From Pseudomonas sp. P5_109 (lineage in GTDB: Bacteria > Pseudomonadota > Gammaproteobacteria > Pseudomonadales > Pseudomonadaceae), in NCBI RefSeq assembly GCF_034009455.1, contig NZ_CP125380.1, positions 2,741,501 to 2,805,500 of the forward strand: a DNA stretch of 64,000 nucleotides. Reading direction: 5' to 3'. Under the pieces are notes generated by a model. It made no database searches and had not been told where the DNA came from. It saw only the letters and a program-made list of their open reading frames with translations. This document shows, piece after piece, positions 1 to 10,338 of this stretch. The first letter of the stretch is position 1. Each line of letters opens with the position of its first letter. A program made the translations under genes and the position numbers.

Positions 1-2021
1 AGCATCAGGTAGAGCTTCAGTGCGTTATAGGACTCGATGATGGACGCTACTTGCCGCTCATCCAGCCGGCCGAGCATTTCCTCGGACAACGAAAGCCCGC
101 CGGTGGTCGCCGACAAATCCGCGGCATCGCTCGCCGTGGCAGGGTTGCGCAGTGCCGTCAGCGCTTCGCCCCGTGCCTTGTTGGCGGCACCCTTGGCGGT
201 ACCGGTCAGGCGACTGGCGACATCAGCGCTGCTGCGCGGCAGGTTGTTCAAGCGGATCGGCAGTTTCTGGCCAGATGCGCGCGCTTTGACCGGGTCGGCC
301 TTGTTTGACGCAGGCGCAAAGCTGTTCTGCGCATCCACGGTCTTGGCGAATTCATTGAAGGCGCGCATCTGCAATTGCAGCTGCAGGTTGACCGGTTCCA
401 GTGCCTGGGTGCGCAGTTGCTGCAAGTAGGCGGTCTGCGCGACGCGGTAGATGTCGTCACCACGATACAGGCCGGCACCGAGTTGCAGTGGCACGCCTTT
501 GGCGCGGTGCTTCTCGATGGCCGAGAGTTGCTCGCGCAGCAGCTCCAGGCCCTGGCCCGAGGCGAGCAGCCCGGCACGGTCCGGGGACTGTTGCAGCTCG
601 CTCAGTTGCTCGCGCAATGTGGCCAGCCACTGACGGTTGTTCTGGAACGACAGGGCTTGCCAGCCAATGAACGCAACCCCGGCCAATACCGCCAGGCCCA
701 GCAGGGCAGGGCTGGCGGAGGTGTTCTTGCCAAGGCGCGACTGATAAAGGGTCAGGTCGCGATCCGGGAAGATCACCCGGCGGAACGTATCGGTGATGAA
801 GTAGCTGCGGTCGCTGATTTTCTTGCCGCTGCTTGGCTCCGGTTGCTCAGGCTCTGGTTGCAGGGCGAACGACTCGGCCAGGTCGTCTTCATACACCTGG
901 CTCAGTTGCTGGTCGGTCTGCAGTGCGCTGGTGAAATACAGCCCGCGCAGCAACAGCGGTGCACCGCTGCGACCGGTCTCGGCAAAGTGCTGGAGGAACT
1001 GCTCCAGCACGCCCGACAGCTCGGCGAAATAGTTCGGGAAATTCAGCAGCGCGCTGTTGGCATCGGCGCCCAGCGCAATCATCTGCGCGTCGACGTGGCG
1101 ACGAATATGGCCATGCAGGTTGGCCAGCTTGGCATCCAGTACCGGGCGCAGGCCCTGGTTGCGGATTTCGGACAAACCGAAGGTCATGCCCAGCGGTTGC
1201 TGGCGCTCGTTCAGGTCCAGGCCTTCAAACGCCTGGCTGAAGCCCGGCAGTTGATCGGTCTTGCTCAGCATCAGGTAGATCGGTGGATTGGCGTCCAGGC
1301 AATCGTTGTACTCCTCGATGCGCGACACCAGTTGCGCGGCCAGTTCGTTGCGCTCGGCCGCGCTGCACGCCAGCAGTTCAGGCAGGCTCACCACCAACAC
1401 CAGACCGTTGACGGCGGCCTTGCTGCGTTGCTTTTTCAGCATGCGCAGGAAGGCGGCGAATTCGCTGGCCGACGGATCGTCGCGCAGGTACCGGCCGGCC
1501 GTATCGATCATCACGGCCTCGGGGCTGAAATACCAATCGCAATGCTGGGTGCCGCTTTGTGTGTCGTTGGCGCTGCTGGCAATGCTCGCGGACAAACCGG
1601 AGCGGGTCAGCAACGAGGTCTTGCCGGCCGCGGACATGCCGATCACCAGGTACCACGGCAAATCGTAAAGCGCCGACGAACCGCCGCCGCCGGCCGAGCG
1701 GTCGGCGCGCAGCATCGCGATGGCGTGCTTGAGGCGTTCGCGCAGCACTTGCTGATCGCGGAACTCACCGGTGGACTTGAGCGAACGATCGACTTCGATC
1801 TGTACCAGGTTTTCAAGGTTGTGCTCCGCCCGGATACGCTTGTACTGACGCAGCACAATGATCAGCAGGTAGAAGGCGCTGACGATCGCCATCACCTCCA
1901 GCGCATAACCGCGCAACCAGCTCACGTGCGGCGCGACGAACCAGCAAACCGCCAGGCTCGCCAGCCACAGCACGGGGACGAGGAACCAAAAACTTTTTAA
2001 CGAGCGCAATAATGTCTTCAT
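1..2021 (-). CDS. tssM: T6SS inner-membrane protein TssM (IcmF), C-terminus cut by window edge
   Basis: The frame opens at an ATG at 2019-2021 and runs without a stop to base 1, so only about the first 673 residues of a protein that is normally 1100-1300 long are present. Two hydrophobic segments near residues 12-30 and 40-60 fit the IcmF N-terminal membrane anchor. A Walker A motif (GMSAAGKT, about residues 127-134) and a following VMIDTAG stretch (about residue 168) mark the cytoplasmic NTPase domain. TssM builds the trans-envelope complex with TssL and TssJ, its periplasmic part contacting the TssJ lipoprotein. It is the last visible gene of the operon, 30 bp after tssL. The C-terminal periplasmic domain and any genes further downstream lie outside the window. 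Confidence 0.93.
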   Translation of the reverse strand, partial: MKTLLRSLKSFWFLVPVLWLASLAVCWFVAPHVSWLRGYALEVMAIVSAFYLLIIVLRQYKRIRAEHNLENLVQIEVDRSLKSTGEFRDQQVLRERLKHAIAMLRADRSAGGGGSSALYDLPWYLVIGMSAAGKTSLLTRSGLSASIASSANDTQSGTQHCDWYFSPEAVMIDTAGRYLRDDPSASEFAAFLRMLKKQRSKAAVNGLVLVVSLPELLACSAAERNELAAQLVSRIEEYNDCLDANPPIYLMLSKTDQLPGFSQAFEGLDLNERQQPLGMTFGLSEIRNQGLRPVLDAKLANLHGHIRRHVDAQMIALGADANSALLNFPNYFAELSGVLEQFLQHFAETGRSGAPLLLRGLYFTSALQTDQQLSQVYEDDLAESFALQPEPEQPEPSSGKKISDRSYFITDTFRRVIFPDRDLTLYQSRLGKNTSASPALLGLAVLAGVAFIGWQALSFQNNRQWLATLREQLSELQQSPDRAGLLASGQGLELLREQLSAIEKHRAKGVPLQLGAGLYRGDDIYRVAQTAYLQQLRTQALEPVNLQLQLQMRAFNEFAKTVDAQNSFAPASNKADPVKARASGQKLPIRLNNLPRSSADVASRLTGTAKGAANKARGEALTALRNPATASDAADLSATTGGLSLSEEMLGRLDERQVASIIESYNALKLYLM

Positions 2022-2051
2022 GTCTTCCTGACTCGATTACCTGACCTGTTT

Positions 2052-2765
2052 TCAGGCACTGAACAGCTGGCTGATTTGTTCGGACAAAGCGGCTACGTCT
2101 TTGCCCAGCAGCCAGTCCAGCGTCAGGTAGACACCCGCGCAGACCAGCGCAATCAGCGCCAGGTAAAGCCAGAGGGGAACTTCATGGCGCAGCATTTGCG
2201 AGACCTGGTCGGGCAATGCCCAGTCAGGCGAGAGGGCCTTGGGCGTCTTGCGAAAACGCGCGATGTCCTGGCCCAGGGTATTGGCCAGGTAACGCAGCTG
2301 ATCCTTTTGCCCGAGGCTGAACTTGCCTTCGAAACCCAGGGCCAGGCACAGGTGGTAAACCTCGAGCACATCGAGGTTCTGTTTGACGTCGCCACGCAGC
2401 GCATCGATTTTTTCGAAGAAGCCTTCACCGGCCAGGTGCACGCCGAAATAGCGGAACTGCAGCGGCTGCAATTCAAAGTGCCGACGCAACTCGTTGTCCC
2501 CGGAGCGCAACACGCTTTCATCGAGGAACGCACACAGGGCGTACTGGGTGTCCTTCACCTGTTCAACGCTGTAGTTGGCGCTGCGGGCATCGCGTTCCAG
2601 CGCCTTGAAGAAGGTGTCGACGCTTGCCTCGAAGGCGCTGACCGACGTCACCTGGCGGCCTTTGCGCACGATCAGTGCCATGCTGATGAAGTCTTGCACC
2701 AGGTCTTTGAGGGTCGGTTTTTCACGGGCGGCGGCAACGGCGCCTTGCAATACGGCTTCGGTCAT
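2052..2765 (-). CDS. tssL: T6SS membrane-complex protein TssL (DotU/IcmH family), short form
   Basis: This 237-residue protein has the DotU/IcmH cytoplasmic domain (for example QYALCAFLDESVL and LEVYHLCLALGFEGKFS) and a single C-terminal transmembrane helix near residues 197-218 (LWLYLALIALVCAGVYL). There is no OmpA-like peptidoglycan-binding extension, so anchoring to the wall must come from another protein. In the family TssL dimerises in the inner membrane and links TssM to the baseplate protein TssK. Its start overlaps the tssK stop (ATGA), which implies translational coupling. Identification is firm from motifs and from its place between tssK and tssM. Confidence 0.93.
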   Translation of the reverse strand: MTEAVLQGAVAAAREKPTLKDLVQDFISMALIVRKGRQVTSVSAFEASVDTFFKALERDARSANYSVEQVKDTQYALCAFLDESVLRSGDNELRRHFELQPLQFRYFGVHLAGEGFFEKIDALRGDVKQNLDVLEVYHLCLALGFEGKFSLGQKDQLRYLANTLGQDIARFRKTPKALSPDWALPDQVSQMLRHEVPLWLYLALIALVCAGVYLTLDWLLGKDVAALSEQISQLFSA

Positions 2766-4105
2766 TTGAGTACCGCCATCAGTTCAAGCTTGAGGTTGGT
2801 GAACGCGCTGGGCGCATAGAAAGAGATGGCCTGGGCACTCATCATTCGCTCATACACCCGGCCATGGGGTTCGATGGAGAAGTAGTGATTGTCCAGTCGC
2901 ACCGGGATCGCATTGGGCAGGCGGGTCGAGTGATTGAGGGTGACGCCGGGCATGGCGCTGTTGACCACCACTTCGATGTCTTCCGGCGAGCCGACCTTGA
3001 ACGCCCGTGGCACCAGTTCCAGCAGGCTCGCGCCCGGCATGTCGGCGTGCACGGAGATGTAGAAGTCCGCCTCGGCCAGCCGTGGATCGTGCAACTGCCC
3101 TTGCCAGTACGAAGGCTTGGTCTGGGTCAGGTTGATCACCACGCACTGGTTCGGCACCACGTTGTCGAGCAGCACGCGAATCATTTCGTCGAGCTTGACC
3201 AGCGAAGCCGCCGGGTCGTGGTGGTCGTACTCGGGGATGTCGTTGAGCTGGGTGTCCAGCGAGAACGTCAGCAAGCCGCCGGCGAGTTCAGCCAGGAACA
3301 GGTACAAGCGCTCGGGGTGCAGGCGCGGATGCGCGAGCAGGTGCGCCAGGGCCGGGTGGGCACGGTTCACCGTGTTCAACAGCCAGAACAGGGTCACGTC
3401 GCTGGAGCCGAACTCGGCAATCTGGTCCGCACGCTCGCGACGACGGCCCGACAGCGCCTTGCTCTTGGATTGCAGGGCCCCGAGCAGACGCTTGCCCAGT
3501 CCGATCAGGGTGTCGTGGGTACCCAGGTGCAGCGTCGGGTGCACGAAATGCCCGTCGAGATTGAACCCACCAATGTTGTTGCGCGACAGCCGGGCAATCG
3601 GACACCAGGTGTAGCCATCGAGGTTGTCGCCGTCGATCAGCATCACCACGTTCAGGCGCAGGCTGGTGATTTCGTTTTCCAGGTCGCCTTCGTTGAGGTC
3701 CGGCAAAGTGTCGAACTGCTTGCGAAAGCGCCGCCCGGTCTTCTGTTCCTGACCGTCCTCGACGTAATTGAGGCCGAAGGGCTCAGGCAGTTTCAGCGCG
3801 GCGTAGACCTTCAGATCGTTGCCCTTGAGCAAGTCTTTCAGGTCACGGGCCGCTGGCAGCGGATCGTGCTGCGGCGCGTCGAACAGGCTGCCGTCGGGGA
3901 ATACCAGCTTCAGCCGCTTGAGTTGCAGGGAGCCGGTGGCGAGGGCTTCCTCGTCCACTTCCAGCAACTGCACGCCCCAGTGAAAAGGCGTGTTGCGCAG
4001 GGTCGCCTGCGCCAGCTGATGCTGGTGAAATTCATCCTGATACTGGAAATGTTGTGGCAAAAGGAACATGCCTTCGGACCACATCACCCGGCTTTGCTTA
4101 CTCAT
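2762..4105 (-). CDS. tssK: T6SS baseplate protein TssK
   Basis: The 447-residue protein begins with the typical TssK opening (VMWSEGMFLLPQHFQYQD, about residues 7-24) and has the usual family length. TssK is a trimeric baseplate component that connects the TssEFG wedge to the TssL/TssM membrane complex. The start codon overlaps the tssJ stop by four bases (ATGA) and its own stop overlaps the tssL start, so the J-K-L block is tightly coupled. Nothing in the sequence suggests damage. The family call rests on the N-terminal motif, the length and the context. Confidence 0.94.
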   Translation of the reverse strand: MSKQSRVMWSEGMFLLPQHFQYQDEFHQHQLAQATLRNTPFHWGVQLLEVDEEALATGSLQLKRLKLVFPDGSLFDAPQHDPLPAARDLKDLLKGNDLKVYAALKLPEPFGLNYVEDGQEQKTGRRFRKQFDTLPDLNEGDLENEITSLRLNVVMLIDGDNLDGYTWCPIARLSRNNIGGFNLDGHFVHPTLHLGTHDTLIGLGKRLLGALQSKSKALSGRRRERADQIAEFGSSDVTLFWLLNTVNRAHPALAHLLAHPRLHPERLYLFLAELAGGLLTFSLDTQLNDIPEYDHHDPAASLVKLDEMIRVLLDNVVPNQCVVINLTQTKPSYWQGQLHDPRLAEADFYISVHADMPGASLLELVPRAFKVGSPEDIEVVVNSAMPGVTLNHSTRLPNAIPVRLDNHYFSIEPHGRVYERMMSAQAISFYAPSAFTNLKLELMAVLK

Positions 4106-4857
4106 TGAGCGCCTTCCAATAATGAATTCAATTTCGAGTCCACGGCTTTTTGCGCGGAACCAACGGCTTTGTCCTGGGCCTTTTGCACCACGGCGTCCTG
4201 AACACGTTCGGTCAGTGTCGGCTCAGCCGGTGGGTCGGGCAGAGCGGAGGCCTTGGCGAGCTGCTCTTCGGACTTCGGTTTGTTCAGCACGTCGACGCCG
4301 CTGACGGCGGACACGGTGTTGTTGTCCACCAGCACCCGCAGGCCGTCGGAGGAGAACCAGATGCCGTCCTTGCGCAGGGAGTTGGCATCAAACGCGACCT
4401 TCCAGCGGCTGTTCTCGTCGCTGCGGAAAAAAGCCGCGACACCGACATAGCCTGCCGCCTGGTTCAGCGGCCACTTGTCGACTTGCCCCATGCCCGGCAA
4501 CAAAGTGATTTCGCGGTTTTCGATCAGGGTATTGCCGAGGGCTTTTTGCGGGTCGTCCCACAGCGAGTCGGCATCCACCGAGGCAAAACGCTCCAGCGAC
4601 GTCAGCTGGTACACGCGCAGCACCACCGAAAGCGGCGTGCCGGACGCGTCGGGATTGAGCTGGTTGCCGCCGTCGGAGGTCAGGATGACCTTCTCGTTGT
4701 CGTCGAACAGCATGTCACCGGCCCACGTGTCGTCGACGCGCTTGCCGACCCGGTCGGTGACGCCACAGGCGCTCAGTACCGCGATCATCGCCACCGCCGT
4801 GAGGCATTTGGCCAATGCCGTCTTTTCGGGACGCTTCCCTGAATATTTCTTGTCCAT
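4102..4857 (-). CDS. tssJ: T6SS outer-membrane lipoprotein TssJ with C-terminal extension
   Basis: A basic N-terminus and a hydrophobic helix (LTAVAMIAVLSACG) end in a lipobox, LSAC, with Cys at residue 31, so the protein is a lipoprotein. The centre (SVVLRVYQL, DDPQKAL, YVGVAAFFR) is a typical TssJ beta-sandwich. The roughly 70-residue C-terminal tail (LTERVQDAVVQKAQDKAVG and following) is rich in Ala, Lys and Gln, likely helical, and longer than in most TssJ proteins. I chose ATG 4857 over a GTG at 4863 because the upstream AGG is too close to the GTG. TssJ anchors the membrane complex to the outer membrane through TssM. Confidence 0.9.
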   Translation of the reverse strand: MDKKYSGKRPEKTALAKCLTAVAMIAVLSACGVTDRVGKRVDDTWAGDMLFDDNEKVILTSDGGNQLNPDASGTPLSVVLRVYQLTSLERFASVDADSLWDDPQKALGNTLIENREITLLPGMGQVDKWPLNQAAGYVGVAAFFRSDENSRWKVAFDANSLRKDGIWFSSDGLRVLVDNNTVSAVSGVDVLNKPKSEEQLAKASALPDPPAEPTLTERVQDAVVQKAQDKAVGSAQKAVDSKLNSLLEGAQ

Positions 4858-4880
4858 GACCACTACCTGTAAATGCCCGA

Positions 4881-7484
4881 TCAGATCAGGCGATAGGCGA
4901 AATCGCCGTCGCTGCCCAACTCGATGTTCAAACTCTGAATCGGTTTGTCCTGCGCCATGCGCTCCAGCACCCGTTGCGCCAGTTCCGGCATCAGGGTCTT
5001 GGACAGAATGTTGTCGATGTTGCGCGCGCCGCTGTCGACTTCCGTGCAGCGCGAGGCAATGGCCTTGACCAGCGCCTCGTCATAGCTCAGGACGGCTTGA
5101 TGATTGCGCTCGAAGCGCTGGCGAATGCGCTCGAGTTTGAGCGCGACGATGCGCTCAAGAATCGCGTCCTTGACCGGGTAGTAGGGGACGATGGTCAGGC
5201 GGCCGAGGAAGGCGGGCTTGAACACCTGGTTCAACTCGTCACGCAGTCCTTCGACGATGTCTTGCGGTGTCGGTTGCTGCTCAGCGTTCAGGCACCAGTG
5301 CATGATGCGGTCGGTGCCGGTGTTGGACGTGAGGATGATCACGGTATTGCGGAAGTTGATCTCGCGACCTTCGCCGTCATCCAGCACGCCTTTGTCGAAC
5401 ACCTGGAAAAACAGTTCGAGCACATCCGGGTGGGCTTTTTCCACTTCATCGAGCAGCACCACGCTGTACGGCTTGCGTCGCACCGCTTCGGTCAGCACGC
5501 CGCCCTCGCCATAACCGACGTATCCCGGCGGCGAGCCCTTGAGGCTGGAGACGGTATGGGCCTCCTGGTACTCGGACATGTTGATGGTGATGACGTTGCG
5601 CTCGCCGCCGTACAGGGTGTCGGCCAGCGCCAGTGCGGTTTCGGTCTTGCCGACGCCGCTCGGGCCGAGCAACAGGAACACGCCGATCGGCTTGTTCGGG
5701 TCTTCCATGCGGGCGCGGGAAATCTTGATGCGCTTACCGATTTCCTGCAGTGCGTGGTCCTGGCCGAGCACCCGTTCGCCCAGCAACGCCGGCAGGCGCT
5801 GCACGGTTTCGATTTCGTCGCGCAGCATCTTGCCCAGCGGGATGCCGGTCCAGCCGGAAATCACTTCGCCGATGGTGCCGCCATCCACCAGGGCATGCAC
5901 CAGCGGTTGCTCACCCTGGACGCTGGCCAGCTCGGCGCGCACCGCGGCAATCTCCTGGGTATCCGGTGCCTGATTCTCCGGGTGGCTGAGGGCGCCGAGT
6001 TTTTCCACCAGTTGCAGCTCGCGTTGCCATTGTTGTTCGAGGGCATCGCGGGTCTGCTGTTCGCTCAGCAACTCGGCATTCAGAGTGGTGAGGCGGCGAG
6101 CATGGTCGCTGCCTTTGGCGGCTTCCTGCTCAAGCACCGAGATTTCCGCCTGCAAATTGTCGATCTGGCGCTTGCAGTCTTCCAGCGGCCCCGGCTGTGC
6201 CGATTGCCCCAGGGCGACCCGGGCGCAGGCGGTGTCCAGTACGCTGACGGCCTTGTCCGGCAACTGGCGCCCGGTGATGTAGCGATTGGACAGGCGCACG
6301 GCCTGCACCAGCGCTTCGTCCATCACCGTGACCTTGTGATGTTCCTGCATCTTGGCCAACAGGCCGCGCAGCATGTGGATGGCCTTGTCTTCGTCCGGCT
6401 CCTCGACCTTCACCACCTGGAAGCGGCGGGCCAGGGCGGCATCCTTCTCGAAGTACTTCTTGTACTCGGCCCAGGTGGTCGCCGCGATGGTGCGCAATTC
6501 GCCGCGAGCCAGGGCTGGCTTGAGCAGGTTGGCGGCATCGTTCTGCCCGGCCTGGCCACCCGAGCCGATCAGGGTGTGCGCTTCGTCGATGAACAGAATG
6601 ATCGGGTGCAGGCTGCGTTTGGTTTCTTCAATCACCGACTTGAGGCGGTTTTCGAATTCGCCTTTCACACCGGCACCGGCCTGTAACAAACCCAGGTCGA
6701 GGGTGTGGATGGCGACGCCCTTGAGCACCGACGGCACGTCCCCTTGAACGATGCGCAGGGCCAGGCCTTCGACCACGGCGGTTTTGCCGACGCCGGCTTC
6801 ACCGGTGAGGATCGGGTTGTTCTGGCGGCGGCGGGTGAGGATGTCGACCATCTGCCGCACTTCGAACTCGCGACCGAGCACCGGGTCGATCCGGCCTTCG
6901 CGAGCGCTTTGCGTGAGGTTGACGGTGTATTGGTCGAGGGCCGGGGTCTTGCCGCTGCCTTTTACCGTGCTGGCGCTGGCGACTTCGCTAGAGCCCAGTG
7001 GTTTGGCCTGTTTCGACTCGGCGCTGCCTTCAACCAACGCATTGAGGTTCAGGCGCAAGTCGTCGGCGTTGATTTTTTCAAGCTCGGCGGCGCCAGCGAT
7101 CACCACCCGGCGCAGCTCATCGTCATCGAGCAGGGCCTGCAACAGATGGCCGGTGCGGATCTGTGCCTGGCCGAACTCGATGGAGGCCAGGACCCACGCC
7201 TGTTCGATCATGCGGGTCAGGTGCGGCGACAGCGCCGGGGTGCGCGTATTGCCTTTCTTGAACGTCCCCAGTGCCGTCACCAGTTGCGCCTGCAAGCGCT
7301 CAGGCACTACCTCGTAATGACGCAGGATGGCCGGCAGGTCATTGTCGTAGCTGTCAAGCAATTGCAACAACAGGTGCTCGATTTCGACATCGTAGTGGTG
7401 TTCCGACAGGCACAGCGCCGCGGCGCTTTCAGTGGCGGCGCGGCTGGTGTCGTTCAGCTTGGCAAACAGGGACTTCAGGTTCAC
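4881..7484 (-). CDS. clpV: T6SS sheath-recycling AAA+ ATPase ClpV (TssH)
   Basis: At 867 residues this is a complete ClpB-like unfoldase of the T6SS branch. An N-terminal Clp-N region comes first. Walker A of the first AAA domain (GEAGVGKT) lies near residues 226-233 and Walker B ([15 protein letters not shown]) about 70 residues later. Walker A of the second domain (GPSGVGKT) lies near residues 606-613, followed by [14 protein letters not shown]. ClpV extracts and disassembles contracted TssB/TssC sheath so that the subunits can be reused. The start is a GTG at 7482-7484 that overlaps the tssG stop. The next gene, tssJ, begins 23 bp further on. Confidence 0.96.
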   Translation of the reverse strand: MNLKSLFAKLNDTSRAATESAAALCLSEHHYDVEIEHLLLQLLDSYDNDLPAILRHYEVVPERLQAQLVTALGTFKKGNTRTPALSPHLTRMIEQAWVLASIEFGQAQIRTGHLLQALLDDDELRRVVIAGAAELEKINADDLRLNLNALVEGSAESKQAKPLGSSEVASASTVKGSGKTPALDQYTVNLTQSAREGRIDPVLGREFEVRQMVDILTRRRQNNPILTGEAGVGKTAVVEGLALRIVQGDVPSVLKGVAIHTLDLGLLQAGAGVKGEFENRLKSVIEETKRSLHPIILFIDEAHTLIGSGGQAGQNDAANLLKPALARGELRTIAATTWAEYKKYFEKDAALARRFQVVKVEEPDEDKAIHMLRGLLAKMQEHHKVTVMDEALVQAVRLSNRYITGRQLPDKAVSVLDTACARVALGQSAQPGPLEDCKRQIDNLQAEISVLEQEAAKGSDHARRLTTLNAELLSEQQTRDALEQQWQRELQLVEKLGALSHPENQAPDTQEIAAVRAELASVQGEQPLVHALVDGGTIGEVISGWTGIPLGKMLRDEIETVQRLPALLGERVLGQDHALQEIGKRIKISRARMEDPNKPIGVFLLLGPSGVGKTETALALADTLYGGERNVITINMSEYQEAHTVSSLKGSPPGYVGYGEGGVLTEAVRRKPYSVVLLDEVEKAHPDVLELFFQVFDKGVLDDGEGREINFRNTVIILTSNTGTDRIMHWCLNAEQQPTPQDIVEGLRDELNQVFKPAFLGRLTIVPYYPVKDAILERIVALKLERIRQRFERNHQAVLSYDEALVKAIASRCTEVDSGARNIDNILSKTLMPELAQRVLERMAQDKPIQSLNIELGSDGDFAYRLI

Positions 7485-8542
7485 AGGGAGACCCCATCAA
7501 AAGGAATGTGGAAGAGGGCGCAGCGCGAAGGTTCGACGTCGACGCCTGGTCGCTTGAGCCAACCGAGCCGGCCCAGCGAAACGCTGCCCAGGCGGGCGAC
7601 CGGCACGGCCTTGGGTTTGAGCTTGGGCGCCAACTGGAAATCGAGTTCCGCACCGACATAGAAACGCACCAGTTCCACCAGTTTCTGGTAGTCCTCGGTG
7701 CCTGGCTGGAAGCGTTGATAGTCAGCCAGCTCCAGTGGGCCCAGCTCGATGCGCACGCATGACTGATAGTCCCAGACCCGGTTGCCGGCGACGGCGCTTT
7801 GCCCGAGCACGGCGTTCTTGCGCCCCAGCTGCGTACATTGGCTGGCATCGAGCTTCAGCCAGCGACCGGCAAACGGCTTGACCTTGAACGGCAGGGAAAA
7901 ATAGAAAGTCAGCATCGCTTCAAGGTTCAACGCGTTGCGTGGTTTCTGGGCGAACAGGCCGGAGAAATAGCTGAACAATTCGCGGCGCAGGGGCGAGCCT
8001 TGCTTGTCGAATTTCTGCTTCTGCGCCTCGGGGCCGAAACCCACCAGGTTGAGCAGGTAGCGGTCGAAATCCGAAGTGCCGTTGCGTTCGTACTCGATGT
8101 AGAACTTGTACTTCTGCCAGGCCTCGTAGAACAGCGTGGTCATGCGGTGCGAAAAAATGTCGAGGAACGCGTGGGCCGCGTCATCCCGGTACTGGATGTG
8201 CCGCTCGATCAACAGCTCGGTGTACGGGCGCGGCAGCACACCCGACGGCCCGACCAGGCCCATGAAGGTGACTTGCACTTCGGACAGCGGCAGACCGGCC
8301 ACGGACACCTTGCCGTCACGCTCGAACTGCAGATCGCTGACTTCACTGGCCGGGAAGTTCAGCGACAGCTGCGAGCGAAAACGCAAAGGGTCTTCGTGCG
8401 GTCGGGTTTCCAGGTCCATGCGCCCGGTTCTGCTGTAATGCAGGCGAAGCAGGCGCACCAATTGGAAAAACTCGAATCGGTGCGGCTCAGCCCTTGCCTG
8501 GTCGATCAGACCAGGGGTTGATCGCCGGTTCGCGGTGGCCAT
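7481..8542 (-). CDS. tssG: T6SS baseplate protein TssG
   Basis: The 353-residue product carries the TssG N-terminal signature (RFEFFQLVRLLRLH near residues 22-35) and the conserved stretch VTFMGLVGPSGVLPRPYTEL. TssG joins TssF and TssE to form the baseplate wedges around the VgrG spike. Its chosen start lies inside the end of tssF, giving a 37-bp overlap, which is longer than the other overlaps in this operon. No better downstream start precedes the conserved block, so I keep it. Its stop overlaps the clpV GTG start by four bases. Confidence 0.93.
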   Translation of the reverse strand: MATANRRSTPGLIDQARAEPHRFEFFQLVRLLRLHYSRTGRMDLETRPHEDPLRFRSQLSLNFPASEVSDLQFERDGKVSVAGLPLSEVQVTFMGLVGPSGVLPRPYTELLIERHIQYRDDAAHAFLDIFSHRMTTLFYEAWQKYKFYIEYERNGTSDFDRYLLNLVGFGPEAQKQKFDKQGSPLRRELFSYFSGLFAQKPRNALNLEAMLTFYFSLPFKVKPFAGRWLKLDASQCTQLGRKNAVLGQSAVAGNRVWDYQSCVRIELGPLELADYQRFQPGTEDYQKLVELVRFYVGAELDFQLAPKLKPKAVPVARLGSVSLGRLGWLKRPGVDVEPSRCALFHIPFDGVSL

Positions 8543-10338
8543 TGGACGACTCTCTTTTCGCGCTGCAAGCTGCGAAGGGTTAATTGGGTAAAGCTGTTCA
8601 TCGAGCAGTACTGACCAAAGAAGTGATCGAGCACCATGCCAAACAAAAACACACCGCTGCCGGTGTATTGGCTTTCATCGAAATTGAGGGTGATGCCGAC
8701 GCCGCGCACGAAGTTCGGTCGTGGGTGGCCGATGCGCGCGACCACGGGTTCGCTGCTCACCGAGACGATGCCGTTGATCTGTTTGCGGATCGCCGACACG
8801 TTGCGGTAGTTGTAGAGCGACAACAGTTCCAAGAGCACTTCGCGACCACGGGACACCAGCGACATGTGGTTCAGCGACAGGTGCGAAATCAGCCGCCAGA
8901 TCACGCCGTTGCCCAGCGGCACACGAGCGGTGGCGGTGGGTTTGCGCAGGCAGCGGATGTCCTTGATCACCGAATTGCCCGGGATATTGAAATCGCCGCG
9001 TTCGCCACCGAACGGCAGCATCAGGGGCAGGTCGCGGTTGCTGCAAGTCAGGCGGATGCTCAACGTATCGTTGTTGGCCTCCATCAGCCCCAGCTCACGA
9101 TCCACCACCCGGATAAACACGTTTGAGCCATCGCGCTGGCCGGTCTGTACCGCGCGGCGCCGGGCAATCCAGAAACTCTGGCCCGGGCCTTGATCGCCAC
9201 GGGGCTCGAAAAACGGATGGCAGGTGCCGACCTGATCGATACCGCCGACCTTGCGCACCCGCCGCACGCGATCGATGGACACCACTTCCGCCGAGCTTTG
9301 CAGGCGCACATCCGGCGTCACCGCGTACTCGTGCTGGGCGTGGGTCAACTTGATCGGCTCGGCCTGCTGGCGGAACAGGTTGATGATCGGCGTGCAATTG
9401 AGCTTGAAGTTATTGCGCCCGATGTTCTGCGTCAGACGCGCCAGGCGGTCGCTCAGGTCGTAGTCGGAAAAGTAGAAGTTGATCTCGACTTTCTCGACGT
9501 CCTTGCCCGCCAGAATCCGCGCAAAGCCCGACAGGTCGAAGAACATGAATTTGTCGGGGAAGGTGAAGTACTCGTGGAGCAGGCGATAACCGAGGAACGA
9601 GCGCTCTGAGTAGTCGACCAGGCCTTCGTCCAGACCGTAACCGACGGCTTTGAGGGAGTTGGCCGGCAAGGTGACCTCGCGGGTGCGGCCCTGATCTTCG
9701 AAGCTCAGCGTGGCCTTGGCCAAATTGTTGAACAGCAGCTCGTACAGTTGCAGCATCAACGTGCTTTCGCCGTCGAGGAAGAAGCGCAGGCGGTCCAGTT
9801 CCAGCTTGCCGAACAGCACGTCGGAGGTCGCCACCAGGCCGATGCGCAAGCGCGCGACCAGGTCGGCGCTGTGACCGTTGAACGCCGAGCGTTCCATCTC
9901 GATGAACGACGCCTGTTGCACCGACACCGGCCACAGCTCGACCGGATAGCAGGTGCGGAATTTACACACCACGCCATCGATCGGGTTGGCGCTGATTTCG
10001 GTATGCCGGGGCACACGGAACGCTTCGGTGACTTTTTCCTGCTTGCCCAGGTTGAACTCGACGATCGACATCGACGGGGTAGGGCGCAGGTAGTGCGGGT
10101 ACAGCACCTCGAGAAACGACTCGACGATTTCCGGCAGCTCGTCATCGAGTTTTTTGTGCACCCGCGCCGACAGGAACGAGAAGGCTTCGATCAAGCGCTC
10201 GGTGTGCGGGTCTTCGCAGTTATCGCCCTCGATGAGCAACCGCGAAGCGATTTTCGGGTACTGGCTGGCGAACTCCTGGCCCAAAAAGCGCAGGTGCGAC
10301 AGTTCCTTTTCGTAGTAGGGCAGCAGATCGTCGAGCAT
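8506..10338 (-). CDS. tssF: T6SS baseplate protein TssF
   Basis: This 610-residue protein opens with a TssF signature (LLPYYEKELSHLRFLGQEFA, residues 5-24) and continues with GDNCEDPHTERLIEAFSFL and SFLEVLYPHYLRPTPSMSI. Family length and order fit a complete baseplate subunit. TssF pairs with TssG in a TssEF2G wedge. The start ATG overlaps the tssE stop by one base (TGATG), which favours coupled translation. The 3' end reads 37 bp into tssG. Confidence 0.95.
   Translation of the reverse strand: MLDDLLPYYEKELSHLRFLGQEFASQYPKIASRLLIEGDNCEDPHTERLIEAFSFLSARVHKKLDDELPEIVESFLEVLYPHYLRPTPSMSIVEFNLGKQEKVTEAFRVPRHTEISANPIDGVVCKFRTCYPVELWPVSVQQASFIEMERSAFNGHSADLVARLRIGLVATSDVLFGKLELDRLRFFLDGESTLMLQLYELLFNNLAKATLSFEDQGRTREVTLPANSLKAVGYGLDEGLVDYSERSFLGYRLLHEYFTFPDKFMFFDLSGFARILAGKDVEKVEINFYFSDYDLSDRLARLTQNIGRNNFKLNCTPIINLFRQQAEPIKLTHAQHEYAVTPDVRLQSSAEVVSIDRVRRVRKVGGIDQVGTCHPFFEPRGDQGPGQSFWIARRRAVQTGQRDGSNVFIRVVDRELGLMEANNDTLSIRLTCSNRDLPLMLPFGGERGDFNIPGNSVIKDIRCLRKPTATARVPLGNGVIWRLISHLSLNHMSLVSRGREVLLELLSLYNYRNVSAIRKQINGIVSVSSEPVVARIGHPRPNFVRGVGITLNFDESQYTGSGVFLFGMVLDHFFGQYCSMNSFTQLTLRSLQREKRVVQWPPRTGDQPLV

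Noticed and set aside
375..2000. 541-codon plus-strand frame opposite tssM
   Set aside because: tssM has the Walker motifs and membrane anchor on the minus strand. The plus frame is a Gln/Ala-rich shadow.
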